A DNA stretch of 45,855 nt. It comes from Planctomycetaceae bacterium (GTDB taxonomy: Bacteria; Planctomycetota; Planctomycetia; Planctomycetales; Planctomycetaceae). The notes beneath the pieces were generated by a model. The model saw only the letters and a list, made by a program, of their open reading frames with translations. It had not been told where the DNA came from and did no database searches. The stretch lies in contig JAQWSQ010000168.1 of NCBI GenBank assembly GCA_029243145.1, positions 1 to 45,855 of the forward strand, written 5' to 3'. The first letter of the stretch is position 1. Every line of letters starts with the position of its first letter. Position numbers and translations under genes: made by a program. Positions 35,738 through 43,998 of the stretch are shown here, in pieces.

Positions 35738-37165
35738 TTAGATCGTCGAGGAATCGGGTGTCAGATATTTATCGACATCATTCGAGACGATCACACCGTA
35801 GTTCACGGCTCCCAACCATCCCGACATGATAATCCCGACAGAGCCGGCATGATAGAGGCCACCGATCTGTTCCGGGAGATCTTTACTGACTTGCAAACCC
35901 TCGAATTTCGTGCCAAACGAAGCGCCATTCCAGTGGCGTGTGTAATGCTCGAAGGTTCGCGGCGTGGAAGCCTCGATATGATCGACCTTCTGGCGGATAT
36001 TAGGGACGTACTGTTCGAGGCAATCGAGAGTCCCTTCGCAAAGTTCTGTTTTGTCTTTCTGATACTGCTCTTCCGAGAGATCGGCCCAGTCGCTGTAGTT
36101 GGCGTTGGTGGAAGAAACGACGAGATAGCGGTTGAGTTCTGGGCGGGTGCGCGGGTAGTAGAATGAGAATGTTCGACTACTAATATTTTTGCTCAGCATC
36201 GCTTCAATATCAAAACCACTGTGCTCCGAATGGAAGAGAAGATCTCCGACATCGTCGAATTCTTCCCCTTCTTTGAGGGCGATGTAAACCTGGCAACTGC
36301 TGTTGTTGAGGCGAACTGCTTCGACAGCTTCCACATACTCTTTATCGAGATTTTCTTTGCCGACGAGTTTTAAGATGGTTTGTTTCAGGTTGGCATTCGA
36401 GACGATCGCGTTACAGCCAATTCGTCGACCGTTCACAACAACTCCCGTGACTTTTCGATTGTCATCGAGTTCGATGTTTTCGACGAGAGAGCGGATACGA
36501 ATATCCACACCATTTTTTTCCAGCTCTGCCTTCATCAGGTCCACAAGATGGTCTGTGCCACCTTCAAAGGTGAAGACTCCCTTGTGCATAAAGTTGGAGA
36601 ACACAATTCCATATGTTATGGCCGGATCTTCCAAAGTTGACCCGTTCGCGTAAGTGATCGGCTCCATCAGCAAGCGGACCACGTCATCGCGACCCGGAAA
36701 AAATTGCTCGAACAACTCACGGACAGTCATCGATTGATCGTCGTAGAAATTCATGCTGCGAGCCTTATCGAAGAAAGCTTGCACCGTTTCCACCGAGATT
36801 CCGAACTTTTCGATCAGAATGTTCGTGAAGTCGTTTCGATCAAAAGTTGTGCGTAGCGAGAACTGAGGGTTCTCGAAACGAATCCCCTTAAGTTGCACAA
36901 TTTTGTCGGCGATTTCCTGCGTCCAATATTTTCGACAACTTTTGATCATACCCATCGGGAACCCGTGCAACGAGATATCAAAAATATGACCGTTACGACG
37001 TTTGAACCAAGTCGCCATTCCTCCGAGTTGGTAATGATGCTCGAGAAGGAGTACCGAATGACCGGCGCGTGCTAAAACATTGGCGGAAGTGAGCCCGCCA
37101 AGCCCGCTACCGATGACAACAACATCGTAATGGTCTTGGCAGCCTTTGAGAAAATCCTTAGCCAT
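35738..37165 (-). CDS. CrtI/CrtISO-like FAD-dependent oxidoreductase
   Basis: The 475-residue enzyme has the N-terminal FAD-binding motif [20 protein letters not shown] (about residues 15-34), [13 protein letters not shown], and the C-terminal phytoene-desaturase-type ending [19 protein letters not shown] (about 440-458). It belongs to the phytoene desaturase / carotenoid isomerase / retinol saturase superfamily, which acts on hydrophobic polyenes or acyl chains. No carotenoid gene (crtB, hpnC-E) is nearby. It lies about 2 kb from the acyl-assembly cluster at 39-44 kb, on the opposite strand, so a role on that product is a possibility but unproven. ATG at 37163-37165. Confidence 0.85.
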   Translation of the reverse strand: MAKDFLKGCQDHYDVVVIGSGLGGLTSANVLARAGHSVLLLEHHYQLGGMATWFKRRNGHIFDISLHGFPMGMIKSCRKYWTQEIADKIVQLKGIRFENPQFSLRTTFDRNDFTNILIEKFGISVETVQAFFDKARSMNFYDDQSMTVRELFEQFFPGRDDVVRLLMEPITYANGSTLEDPAITYGIVFSNFMHKGVFTFEGGTDHLVDLMKAELEKNGVDIRIRSLVENIELDDNRKVTGVVVNGRRIGCNAIVSNANLKQTILKLVGKENLDKEYVEAVEAVRLNNSSCQVYIALKEGEEFDDVGDLLFHSEHSGFDIEAMLSKNISSRTFSFYYPRTRPELNRYLVVSSTNANYSDWADLSEEQYQKDKTELCEGTLDCLEQYVPNIRQKVDHIEASTPRTFEHYTRHWNGASFGTKFEGLQVSKDLPEQIGGLYHAGSVGIIMSGWLGAVNYGVIVSNDVDKYLTPDSSTI

Positions 37166-37692
37166 AGTGAGTCTACGCTGTCTTCAAGGTTCTGGATAAA
37201 TGGGTGTCTGTCTCAATCCGTTCTTTGACAAACGAAGATCGGCTCAGTTTAGAAAGGCGAGACAAAAAGTCCAACCAACGATTTCAGGAAGTCGCTCAGG
37301 CCTGATAATATTGTTGGGTTTCAATTGGCTTGTCGCATGACTTGTCGGTATTCGCATGAGCATGTATGTTGAGCGTTGTACCAAAAACACTTCGATATGA
37401 TGCCGCAGGGTGGAAATTGTGAGCAGTTCAGATGAACGGGGGTTTTGGGAGGCGTGAGAAATATTACCGATTATATCAAATAGTCAAGATATGAAGATTC
37501 TGGTAATTGCAACAAATAGGTATAATTTTGAGTGCGGACGGTTGAAGCCTCAAACTTTTCCTAGTATCCCTAGAGAGAGAGTTTGACAAAACTCAGCGAA
37601 GAAAACAGTCTGGTATGAGAAGAATGGGAAGCCCTTCTTCAAATAACTGATAGTTTTGTGTATGAAGCCGATTTGGTCAGGTCGGCAAGTTG
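37166..37692 (+). other. A+T-rich intergenic region
   Basis: About 530 bases without a supported gene. It must contain the promoter of the minus-strand FAD enzyme at its left end and part of the promoter of the small Cys-rich gene at its right end. The minus-strand frame at 37550-38014 overlaps that Cys-rich gene and is treated as a shadow. Confidence 0.5.
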
Positions 37693-37733
37693 TATAATAC
37701 AAAAGTGAGGGATGCACCGCTGCCGGTATCCCT
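37693..37733 (+). promoter_or_regulatory. TATAAT box and 5'-UTR hairpin of the Cys-rich gene
   Basis: A perfect TATAAT lies at 37693-37698. Only a poor -35 match is present (TTGGTC at 37673, spacing 14). About 10 bases downstream, where the transcript would begin, is a two-part hairpin: AGGGAT (37708-37713) with ATCCCT (37728-37733), and inside it ACCG with CGGT around a CTGC loop. A 5'-terminal stem of this kind could protect or regulate the mRNA. Confidence 0.55.
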
Positions 37734-37769
37734 TCAGCAAATGTCGGTAGCATAGAAGGAGTTTTTCCA

Positions 37770-38174
37770 ATGAAGAGCTTATTGAGTTTGTTGATGGTGA
37801 CTGCCATCATGGTTTCAGTTGCCGATGCACAACCCCCCAAGCCTGTGGCTGAGGGAACTGTAGTTGGCCAAGCTGTGGAACTATTCAATTGTGTTAAAAT
37901 TGAAGATCCTGAGAATATCGCACCTTGTGCGGTGACCAAGATCATCATGGTTCCCGATCCTTGTGCCTGCCGCGATCGTTGCGGTTGCTGTGAACCAAAA
38001 TGTGTTGCCATCAAGATTTGTGTTCCACCACCAAATCCATGTGCCTGTGGATGTGAAACACAAGAAGTCGTGAAGTGCAGAGACGGTGGACGTAAGCAGA
38101 AATACGACTACGGTAAGTATTCTGTTGAAATCACTGTTAAAGACGGTTATGTCAAAGTCGATTACGACGACTGA
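37770..38174 (+). CDS. Small secreted cysteine-rich protein
   Basis: The 134-residue product has a clear signal peptide (MKSLLSLLMVTAIMVSVADA). The mature part holds 13 cysteines, many in CxC, CC and CxxC spacings (PDPCACRDRCGCCEPKC; PPNPCACGCE), with Pro-rich flanks, then a charged Tyr/Lys/Asp C-terminus (EITVKDGYVKVDYDD). AAGGAG stands about 9 bases before the ATG. The gene has its own candidate promoter and a strong terminator, so it is probably a well-expressed monocistron. It could bind metal or form disulfide-linked envelope material; I recognise no family. The odd number of cysteines leaves at least one for metal or intermolecular bonding. Confidence 0.88.
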   Translation: MKSLLSLLMVTAIMVSVADAQPPKPVAEGTVVGQAVELFNCVKIEDPENIAPCAVTKIIMVPDPCACRDRCGCCEPKCVAIKICVPPPNPCACGCETQEVVKCRDGGRKQKYDYGKYSVEITVKDGYVKVDYDD

Positions 38175-38197
38175 TTGATCGCTAAAAGCAGACGTTC

Positions 38198-38233
38198 AAG
38201 CCGGTGACGAGAGATCGTGACCGGCTTTTTCTT
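38198..38233 (+). terminator. Strong Rho-independent terminator
   Basis: AAGCCGGT pairs with ACCGGCTT, extended by an inner ACG/CGT, and is followed by TTTCTTT. It ends the Cys-rich gene's transcript 24 bases after the stop. The reverse strand also has T residues beyond the stem only weakly, so it serves mainly the plus strand. Confidence 0.88.
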
Positions 38234-38262
38234 TGCGATATTCAAAGAGTATTGTCGCTCAG

Positions 38263-38733
38263 TTAGGACTTCATGAATTCCATTACTTGGTAGCCACTCT
38301 GCGACATTCCCAAATTCTGATAGACGTTTTGGGCACTCAGGTTGTGGCCTTCGACATACAATCGAATTCCCACGACATCTTCTCGCGTCTTCGCTTCTTC
38401 AAAGACAGTCTGATAGAGAGATTTGAATACGCCACGATTTCGCTGTTCAGGATGCACATACACGCTTTGGATCCACCAGATTTCACCGTTTCTCCAATCA
38501 CTCCATTCGAGCGTAATGAGCAATTGGCCAATCACTGCCCCTTTCTCACGAGCGATCAGGTATCTGCCACGTGATCGGTTTTCAAACAGCCCGCGCACTC
38601 CGCGAAGGACGATCTCAGGGTTGAGCATCTTCCCTTCAGTTTCTTCGGCCAACTGACAGTTGTAGTGGGCGAGTGTCTCAGCATCCTCAAGTCGTGCTGG
38701 CTCAATGTCAAAACTTTCTGGAGACTCGTTCAT
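38263..38733 (-). CDS. GNAT-family N-acetyltransferase
   Basis: The 156-residue protein shows the GNAT fold: an N-terminal helix region (ARLEDAETLAHYNCQLAEET), the central strands GAVIGQLLITLEW and WWIQSVYVHPEQRNRGVFKSL with the acetyl-CoA loop Q/RxxRGxx, and VVGIRLYVEGHNLSAQNVYQNLGM at the C-terminus, including the usual Asn-x-x-A-x-x-x-Y. ATG 38733 is preferred over a GTG 27 codons upstream because the extension precedes the conserved domain and lacks support. The substrate is unknown. It converges with the Cys-rich gene. Confidence 0.9.
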   Translation of the reverse strand: MNESPESFDIEPARLEDAETLAHYNCQLAEETEGKMLNPEIVLRGVRGLFENRSRGRYLIAREKGAVIGQLLITLEWSDWRNGEIWWIQSVYVHPEQRNRGVFKSLYQTVFEEAKTREDVVGIRLYVEGHNLSAQNVYQNLGMSQSGYQVMEFMKS

Positions 38734-38875
38734 AGTCCGTGGGAACTCGTTTCTCTTTAAATGAACTTCAATTCGGATATCCTCTGGAACGCTAAAAACT
38801 GTAGCGTTTTGCACGATTATAGGAACTCATCATCTCTTAATGACAAGAAATCCTCATGAATTATCATGTAAACCC

Positions 38876-38904
38876 TTGCTGTCATGAGAGAAAGGGAATA
38901 TGAA
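38876..38904 (+). promoter_or_regulatory. Candidate promoter of the acyl-assembly cluster
   Basis: TTGCTG (38876-38881), a 17-base spacer and TATGAA (38899-38904) form a reasonable housekeeping-type promoter about 200 bases before the first cluster gene. The palindrome TCATGA lies in the spacer, and a CATGA-atta-TCATG inverted repeat lies just upstream (38855-38868); these could bind a regulator. The rest of the 370-base gap from 38734 holds nothing else I can support. Confidence 0.4.
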
Positions 38905-39103
38905 GAGACACAAAGTAATGCTGCGATCGATTTGTGATCCAGTGAGACGGTCTTCAGTTTCAATGGAACTCGTCGCGAAGCTTCCCAATGGAGTCGCGAC
39001 GTTGATCATCGCATGGCTTTAGGTTGTGTTGAGACAGTGGGAAAACTATACTCACCCTCTTTTCCGGGGTTCAGCTCGTTGATCGTTTGAAAGATTCACC
39101 ACG

Positions 39104-39598
39104 ATGCGTTTTTGTCTGATTGACCAAATCACCGCGATCGAAGCCGGAAACTCGATTTCGGCCATCAAGAATCTCTCACTGGCTGAAGAATATCTTCAGG
39201 ATCACTTTCCGGGCTTTCCGGTCATTCCGGGAGTGTTGATGCTGGAAGCCATGGTGCAAGCCAGTTCCTGGTTGATGCATGAATCCAACGAGTTTCAATA
39301 TAGTACGATTTTGTTGAAGCAGGCGAAGGCGATTAAATTTAATCATTTTCTACAACCAGGGAAAACTTTGGTTGTCGAATCGAAGATACATAAGTCTGAA
39401 GGTGAAGAAGTGACCTTCAAAGCGAGCGGCACGGTTGATGACATTTCGACGGTGAGTGCACGGTTAACTCTCAAAGGTTTGAATCTGGTTGACCGCGATC
39501 CCTCATTGGCCTCTGCAGACGAACGAAACATGACTCACAACAAACAATTGTTTCGTCAATTGTGGAGTCCGAAAATGTCGGAGTCCTTAGAAGCTTAA
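39104..39598 (+). CDS. FabZ-like 3-hydroxyacyl-ACP dehydratase (first of two)
   Basis: The 164-residue hot-dog-fold protein carries the FabZ active site: DHFPGFPVIPGVLMLEAMVQ, with His34 and Glu48 spaced 14 apart exactly as His54/Glu68 in E. coli FabZ. It should dehydrate 3-hydroxyacyl-ACP to the trans-2-enoyl form. The last 40 residues are a polar extension beyond ordinary FabZ. It is the first gene of the cluster, 72 bases before fabG, and no strong ribosome site precedes its ATG. It shares the opening pattern of the second dehydratase (RFCLIDQI versus RWFWIDRF), so the two are old paralogues. Confidence 0.9.
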   Translation: MRFCLIDQITAIEAGNSISAIKNLSLAEEYLQDHFPGFPVIPGVLMLEAMVQASSWLMHESNEFQYSTILLKQAKAIKFNHFLQPGKTLVVESKIHKSEGEEVTFKASGTVDDISTVSARLTLKGLNLVDRDPSLASADERNMTHNKQLFRQLWSPKMSESLEA

Positions 39599-39670
39599 AA
39601 ATCGCAGTATTTTACACGCGCAATAGTTCACACACGCAATATCTATTTGAACGAAATTGAGAGCACAGTA

Positions 39671-40420
39671 ATGAGACTCGAAGGTCAAGTCGCATTGGTT
39701 ACCGGCGGAAGTCGTGGCATCGGTAAGGGAATTGTCGAGGCATTCGTCAAAGAAGGTGCCAAGGTCGCGTTTGTCTACAATTCGTCGAAAGAGGCTGCCG
39801 ATGTGATCGTCAGCGAACTCTCCGCCAATGGCGAAGTCTTTGCGATTCAGGCAGATGTGAAGTCCAAAGAAGCGGCCCAAAAAGCCGTCGATGAAGTTCT
39901 CGAAAAATGGGAACGGATTGATATTCTCGTGAATAACGCGGGAATCATTCGCGATGGATTGCTGGCGACGATGGATGAGGACGATTGGTGTTCCGTCATC
40001 GATACGAATCTCAATTCCGTTTACAATTTCACACAAAGTGTAATGCGTCCGATGATGTCACAACGCAGCGGACGAATTATCAACATGTCCAGTGTTGCCT
40101 CCGAGATGGGGAACCAGGGACAAACCAACTATGCGGCCTCTAAAGGCGGCATCAATGGATTTACAAAATGCCTGGCTGCGGAAGTAGGCCGTCGAAATAT
40201 TACGGTCAACGCGATTGCACCTGGCTTTATTGAAACAGACATGACGGAAGCCGTTCGTAACGCGGCTGAAGGGGAAATCAAGAAAGCGATTGCACTTCGC
40301 CGGTTGGGGAAACCTGAAGACATCGCGAGTACGGCCGTCTTTTTGGCCAGCTCTGACGCAAGTTACATCACGGGACAAGTCATCGAAGTTGACGGGGGAC
40401 TGACCCTCGGCGGTATTTAA
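39671..40420 (+). CDS. fabG: 3-oxoacyl-ACP reductase FabG type SDR
   Basis: The 249-residue short-chain dehydrogenase has the NADPH motif TGGSRGIG (11-18), NNAG (88-91), catalytic Ser141, Tyr154 and Lys158 (NYAASKGG), and the family end ITGQVIEVDGGLTLGG. It reduces 3-oxoacyl-ACP. The Tyr-x3-Lys spacing and FabG-like IAPGFIETDMT support an acyl-chain role over other SDRs. ATG 39671 fits the family start; an upstream in-frame TTG at 39647 is less likely. It lies between the first dehydratase and the acyl carrier protein. Whether it is also the housekeeping FabG cannot be told from this window. Confidence 0.93.
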   Translation: MRLEGQVALVTGGSRGIGKGIVEAFVKEGAKVAFVYNSSKEAADVIVSELSANGEVFAIQADVKSKEAAQKAVDEVLEKWERIDILVNNAGIIRDGLLATMDEDDWCSVIDTNLNSVYNFTQSVMRPMMSQRSGRIINMSSVASEMGNQGQTNYAASKGGINGFTKCLAAEVGRRNITVNAIAPGFIETDMTEAVRNAAEGEIKKAIALRRLGKPEDIASTAVFLASSDASYITGQVIEVDGGLTLGGI

Positions 40421-40513
40421 TTCAAAACCTGTTCGGCGATTGTGGTAACTTGTATTTGCTGCAATCGGCAGGTGAGCGAAACACGTTTGGGAAACCTTCA
40501 GGAGATTTTGCAG

Positions 40514-40903
40514 ATGCCCACGCAAGACGAGATTTTTAAGGTTGTACAGGAAACACTCGAAGACGCTCTTGGTGTCGACGATGATGAAGTCACGATGGAC
40601 GCGACTCTTCAGGGAGACCTGGGAGCAGAGTCGATCGACTTTTTGGACATTCTTTTCCGTCTCGAAAAAGGCTTCGACATCAAGATTCCTCGTGGAGAAT
40701 TGTTTCCCGAGAATTTGGCGAGGGCTGATTCCTCGTTCGTACAAGATGGAAAAGTGACCGAGAGTGGAATCGCTCAGTTGCGAGAAAAAATGCCACACGC
40801 AGATGTCGACAAGTTGGCCGAAAATCCGGCTGTCGCAAACATCGCAGACCTGTTCACCGTGCGTATGATGGTGAATTTCCTCAATCACAAGCTGAACGGG
40901 TAA
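40514..40903 (+). CDS. Acyl carrier protein with internal insertion
   Basis: The 129-residue acidic protein is longer than the usual 75-85. The N-terminal part (about 1-63) is a good ACP: a first helix, then LGAESIDFLDILFRLEK with Ser40 as the phosphopantetheine site, then FDIKIPRGEL. Instead of the short link to the last helix, about 40 extra residues (about 65-112, including SSFVQDGKVTESGIAQLREK) precede FTVRMMVNFLNHKL, the final helix. The usual Asp before the serine is Glu. AGGAG lies 9 bases before the ATG. It should carry the growing chain made by the adjacent enzymes. Confidence 0.92.
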   Translation: MPTQDEIFKVVQETLEDALGVDDDEVTMDATLQGDLGAESIDFLDILFRLEKGFDIKIPRGELFPENLARADSSFVQDGKVTESGIAQLREKMPHADVDKLAENPAVANIADLFTVRMMVNFLNHKLNG

Positions 40904-40950
40904 GTCTCCCGATCAGTTTTTGTCGTCTCCATAAAGAGTGAGTTCTCCCG

Positions 40951-41439
40951 ATGCGCTGGTTCTGGATCGATCGATTCATCGAATTTGAAAGTGGTTCTTA
41001 CGCCAAGGCTGTCAAGAATGTCAGCCTTTCGGAAGAGCATATGCACGATCATTTTCCGGGCTTCTCAGTCATGCCCGGTTCGTTGATGATCGAGGGGCTG
41101 GCACAGACGGGGGGAATTCTTCTGGGAGAAAAGAATGACTTCAAATATGCTGTCATTCTCGCCAAAGTCCCAAAAGTGACATTTCATAGCTGGGCAACTC
41201 CCGGCGATTCTCTGGTCTACACCGCTCGCCTATTGGATGATCGGGACGAGGGAGGAACCGTCGAGTGTACGGCTCATGTTGGTGAGCGATTGGTGGCTGA
41301 GGCAGAAATTGTATTCGCCCACTTGGATCCTGCTGATCCCACTCTGGGAGCGATTGACCAGAAAAACTTCGTTTTCTCGATGAATTTGCTCGGGATTCTT
41401 GAAGTTGGGAAAGCAGGAGACGGAGCGGAAAAACTGTAA
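40951..41439 (+). CDS. FabZ-like hot-dog dehydratase (second of two)
   Basis: The 162-residue protein keeps the FabZ pair His34 and Glu48 in HDHFPGFSVMPGSLMIEGLAQ, again 14 apart. The Pro-Val-x-Pro-Gly-Val of the first paralogue is changed to Ser-Val-Met-Pro-Gly-Ser, and the following helix differs (TGGILLGEKNDFKYAVIL), so the acyl pocket probably differs. It may act on a different chain length, serve as isomerase (FabA-like), or form a heteromer with the first. It lies 47 bases after the ACP and 169 before the ketosynthase. Confidence 0.9.
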   Translation: MRWFWIDRFIEFESGSYAKAVKNVSLSEEHMHDHFPGFSVMPGSLMIEGLAQTGGILLGEKNDFKYAVILAKVPKVTFHSWATPGDSLVYTARLLDDRDEGGTVECTAHVGERLVAEAEIVFAHLDPADPTLGAIDQKNFVFSMNLLGILEVGKAGDGAEKL

Positions 41440-41608
41440 CAGCAGTCATTTTCGCACCGAATTGCTTTTTCTCGACAAATGAAACTCCCTGGAACCTGTT
41501 TTCATAGGGGGGGTGTTCAGCTATACTTGATCCCATCAGATTATAAGCTCCTGTTGAAAGAACGGTTGGGGAACTGTTCGACGACGGGATACATAAAGAA
41601 ACTGGGCA

Positions 41609-42886
41609 ATGAAACGTCGAGTGGTAGTGACCGGTATCGGCTGTGTAACACCGATTGGTAATGATGTCGAAACGATGTGGGCATCCATTTGCGCTGCTAA
41701 AAGCGGCGTGGGGCCAATCAGACATTTCGATGCCTCTAATTTTCCGACCAAATTCGCGGCTGAAGTTAAAGGTTATGACTTCAGCCATTACGTGGACGAC
41801 CCGGAGGCCTTTGAATTCGCGGGCCGTAATATTCGGTTCGCAATTGGAGCGGCTTCTCAGGCGGTGACCGATTCGGGCATCATGGGTTCCGTTGACCCCG
41901 CTCAGTTTGGTGTCTATCTCGGGGCAGGTGAAGGACAGCAGGACTTCCTGATGTTCATGAACATGATTGCCCAGGCTCAGCAGAATGGCGAAGTCGATCT
42001 TGCCAAGTTTACGAAGTACGGTTTGGAGAATTTGCATCCCCAAACTGAACTCGAGCAAGAACCGAATATGCCAGCCGGACATCTCGCTGGTTTGTTTAAC
42101 GCTCAAGGCCCAAACCTAAACTGCCTCACAGCATGTGCGGCATCGAGCCAAGCGATTGGAGAAGCGACCGAAATCATTCGTCGTGGCGATGCAGAAGTGA
42201 TGCTCTCTGGTGGTGCTCACACGATGATTCATCCGTTCGGCGTGACGGGCTTCAATCTCTTAACGGCGTTGTCTACCCGGAATGATTCCCCTGAGACGGC
42301 ATCTCGTCCGTTCGATAAAACTCGGGATGGGTTCGTTCTCGGAGAAGGTGCCGGAATGGTGATCCTCGAAGAGTACGAACGAGCCAAAAGAAGAGGCGCG
42401 AATATTTACGGTGAACTGGTTGGATTTGGTTCGACGGCTGACGCTTATCGAATCACCGATATCCATCCAGAAGGTCGTGGTGCGGTCGCCTGCATCGAAA
42501 TGGCCTTGAAAGACGCTGGTCTCAACACCGATCAGATCGATTACATCAATGCCCATGGAACGAGTACCTCGGTCAACGACCGGGTGGAAACCATGGCTGT
42601 TAAAAAATCTCTCGGAGCCGATGCCGCCAAGACACCGGTTTCGAGTATCAAGAGTATGATGGGACATCTGATTGCGGCTGCGGGAAGTGTCGAAGCGATC
42701 ATTTGCCTGTTGGCGATGCGAGACGGAGTTCTGCCACCGACCATCAACTACTCCACACCCGATCCCGATTGCGATCTGGATTACATCCCGAACGAAGCGC
42801 GTGATGCGAAAGTGCAAAGAGCTCTTTCCAACAGCTTTGGTTTCGGCGGTCAAAACATTACTTTGATTTTCAACGAATGTGCCTGA
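41609..42886 (+). CDS. fabF: FabF-type beta-ketoacyl-ACP synthase
   Basis: The 425-residue condensing enzyme has the Cys-His-His triad: Cys176 (LTACAASSQAIGEA), His316 (NAHGTST) and His353 (SMMGHLIAAAG). The spacings of 140 and 37 residues equal those of E. coli FabF (163/303/340). The N-terminal half carries an insertion of about 13 residues before the catalytic cysteine (around GQQDFLMFMNMIAQAQQNGE). It elongates an acyl-ACP with malonyl-ACP by decarboxylative Claisen condensation. Retention of the active-site Cys rules out a chain-length-factor role. No KS-beta partner, malonyltransferase or enoyl reductase is seen here, so malonyl-ACP must come from elsewhere and enoyl products might not be reduced. 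Confidence 0.95.
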   Translation: MKRRVVVTGIGCVTPIGNDVETMWASICAAKSGVGPIRHFDASNFPTKFAAEVKGYDFSHYVDDPEAFEFAGRNIRFAIGAASQAVTDSGIMGSVDPAQFGVYLGAGEGQQDFLMFMNMIAQAQQNGEVDLAKFTKYGLENLHPQTELEQEPNMPAGHLAGLFNAQGPNLNCLTACAASSQAIGEATEIIRRGDAEVMLSGGAHTMIHPFGVTGFNLLTALSTRNDSPETASRPFDKTRDGFVLGEGAGMVILEEYERAKRRGANIYGELVGFGSTADAYRITDIHPEGRGAVACIEMALKDAGLNTDQIDYINAHGTSTSVNDRVETMAVKKSLGADAAKTPVSSIKSMMGHLIAAAGSVEAIICLLAMRDGVLPPTINYSTPDPDCDLDYIPNEARDAKVQRALSNSFGFGGQNITLIFNECA

Positions 42887-42941
42887 GATAGTTTGGCGAA
42901 TTGTTAGCCGGATTGATTACTTCTTCTAATGGAATGTCACA

Positions 42942-43937
42942 ATGACGTGGCTGATCGCAGAAATCCTGATTTCTCTCATCGTTGTCGGCTATCTCGTTGC
43001 CGAAAGCAAGATCGTACGTCTGGGGATGTCGATTTTTGAAAGTTCTCCCATGTTTCTGCCTCAAGAGGCAAATCCCGACGAGGATGCCGAAATCGTCGAG
43101 ATCCTTACGGAGGATGGAGTTCGTCTTTCCGGGTGTCTCTATACTCGATCCGAATCCGAGAGTCGCGGAGTGATCATTTTTTGTCCAGAGTTTGGGGCAA
43201 ATAAGTGGAGTTGGAAAAATTACTGCTACGGATTGTGGGAATCCGGATTTGATATTTTGGCAATCGACTTTCGTAATCAAGGTCAAAGCGAACGAGTAGA
43301 CTCTTATCGTGAACTTCACTGGGCCACAGAATTCGAAGTGACCGACGCAAAAGCAGCGATTCGATATGTCAAATCTCATCCCGAACTGGCAGAACGCCCG
43401 ATTGGCATCATGGGTGTGAGTCGTGGTGGCGCGACGGCCTTGGCCGTGGGGGCCGATCATCCTGATGTGGAATTGGTCGTCACTGATTCCGCCTTTCCGA
43501 CCGAGCCGTTGATGATGTTCTTTGTCGATCGTTGGTTCAAAGTATATGCTCCTCAATGGATGTACAATCTCGTCCCTCGCTGGCATACCCATTTCAACCT
43601 CAAATTGGTGAAAAAATTCAGTCAATGGTCGCGGAACTGTGAATACGCGGAAATCATTCCTCGGTTCAAGCGAATGGCTGACCGCAAGAAAGTGTTGCTG
43701 ATTGCCGGGTCACGCGATTCGTTTGTCGATCTTAAGGTCTCTCAGCAACTCGAGCGTTCTTTAGGCGATAATTGTGAAGATTTGTGGATCGTTCAAGGAG
43801 CCAAGCACAATATGGGGAATGCCGTTGCGGGGGATGAATATCAAACTCGCATCGAGTCATTTTTTTCCGCAATGTCTCCTGTTCACGTACCGCCTGTTCG
43901 AGTACCTGATGAGGCCACTGCCTCATCGCCTCTTTAA
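42942..43937 (+). CDS. Membrane-anchored alpha/beta hydrolase
   Basis: The 331-residue protein has an N-terminal hydrophobic helix (about residues 3-20) that likely anchors it, then an alpha/beta-hydrolase domain: FCPEFGANKWSW near the oxyanion strand, GIMGVSRGGATAL with nucleophile Ser160, an acid in AGSRDSFVD and His in VQGAKHNMGN. It lies 55 bases after the ketosynthase on the same strand, so it is probably in the same operon and may release or transfer the acyl product as a thioesterase/acyltransferase; this is inference. The nearest named relatives are the BAAT/dienelactone-hydrolase-like hydrolases. Confidence 0.85.
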   Translation: MTWLIAEILISLIVVGYLVAESKIVRLGMSIFESSPMFLPQEANPDEDAEIVEILTEDGVRLSGCLYTRSESESRGVIIFCPEFGANKWSWKNYCYGLWESGFDILAIDFRNQGQSERVDSYRELHWATEFEVTDAKAAIRYVKSHPELAERPIGIMGVSRGGATALAVGADHPDVELVVTDSAFPTEPLMMFFVDRWFKVYAPQWMYNLVPRWHTHFNLKLVKKFSQWSRNCEYAEIIPRFKRMADRKKVLLIAGSRDSFVDLKVSQQLERSLGDNCEDLWIVQGAKHNMGNAVAGDEYQTRIESFFSAMSPVHVPPVRVPDEATASSPL

Positions 43938-43998
43938 GATGAATATTGATAATTACTCGATATGATTTTTGTCATCTGTCATTTATTCGAGTACCAGT

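Noticed and set aside
37550-38014. 154-codon minus-strand frame opposite the Cys-rich gene
   Set aside because: It is the complement of a convincing secreted protein with its own promoter and terminator.
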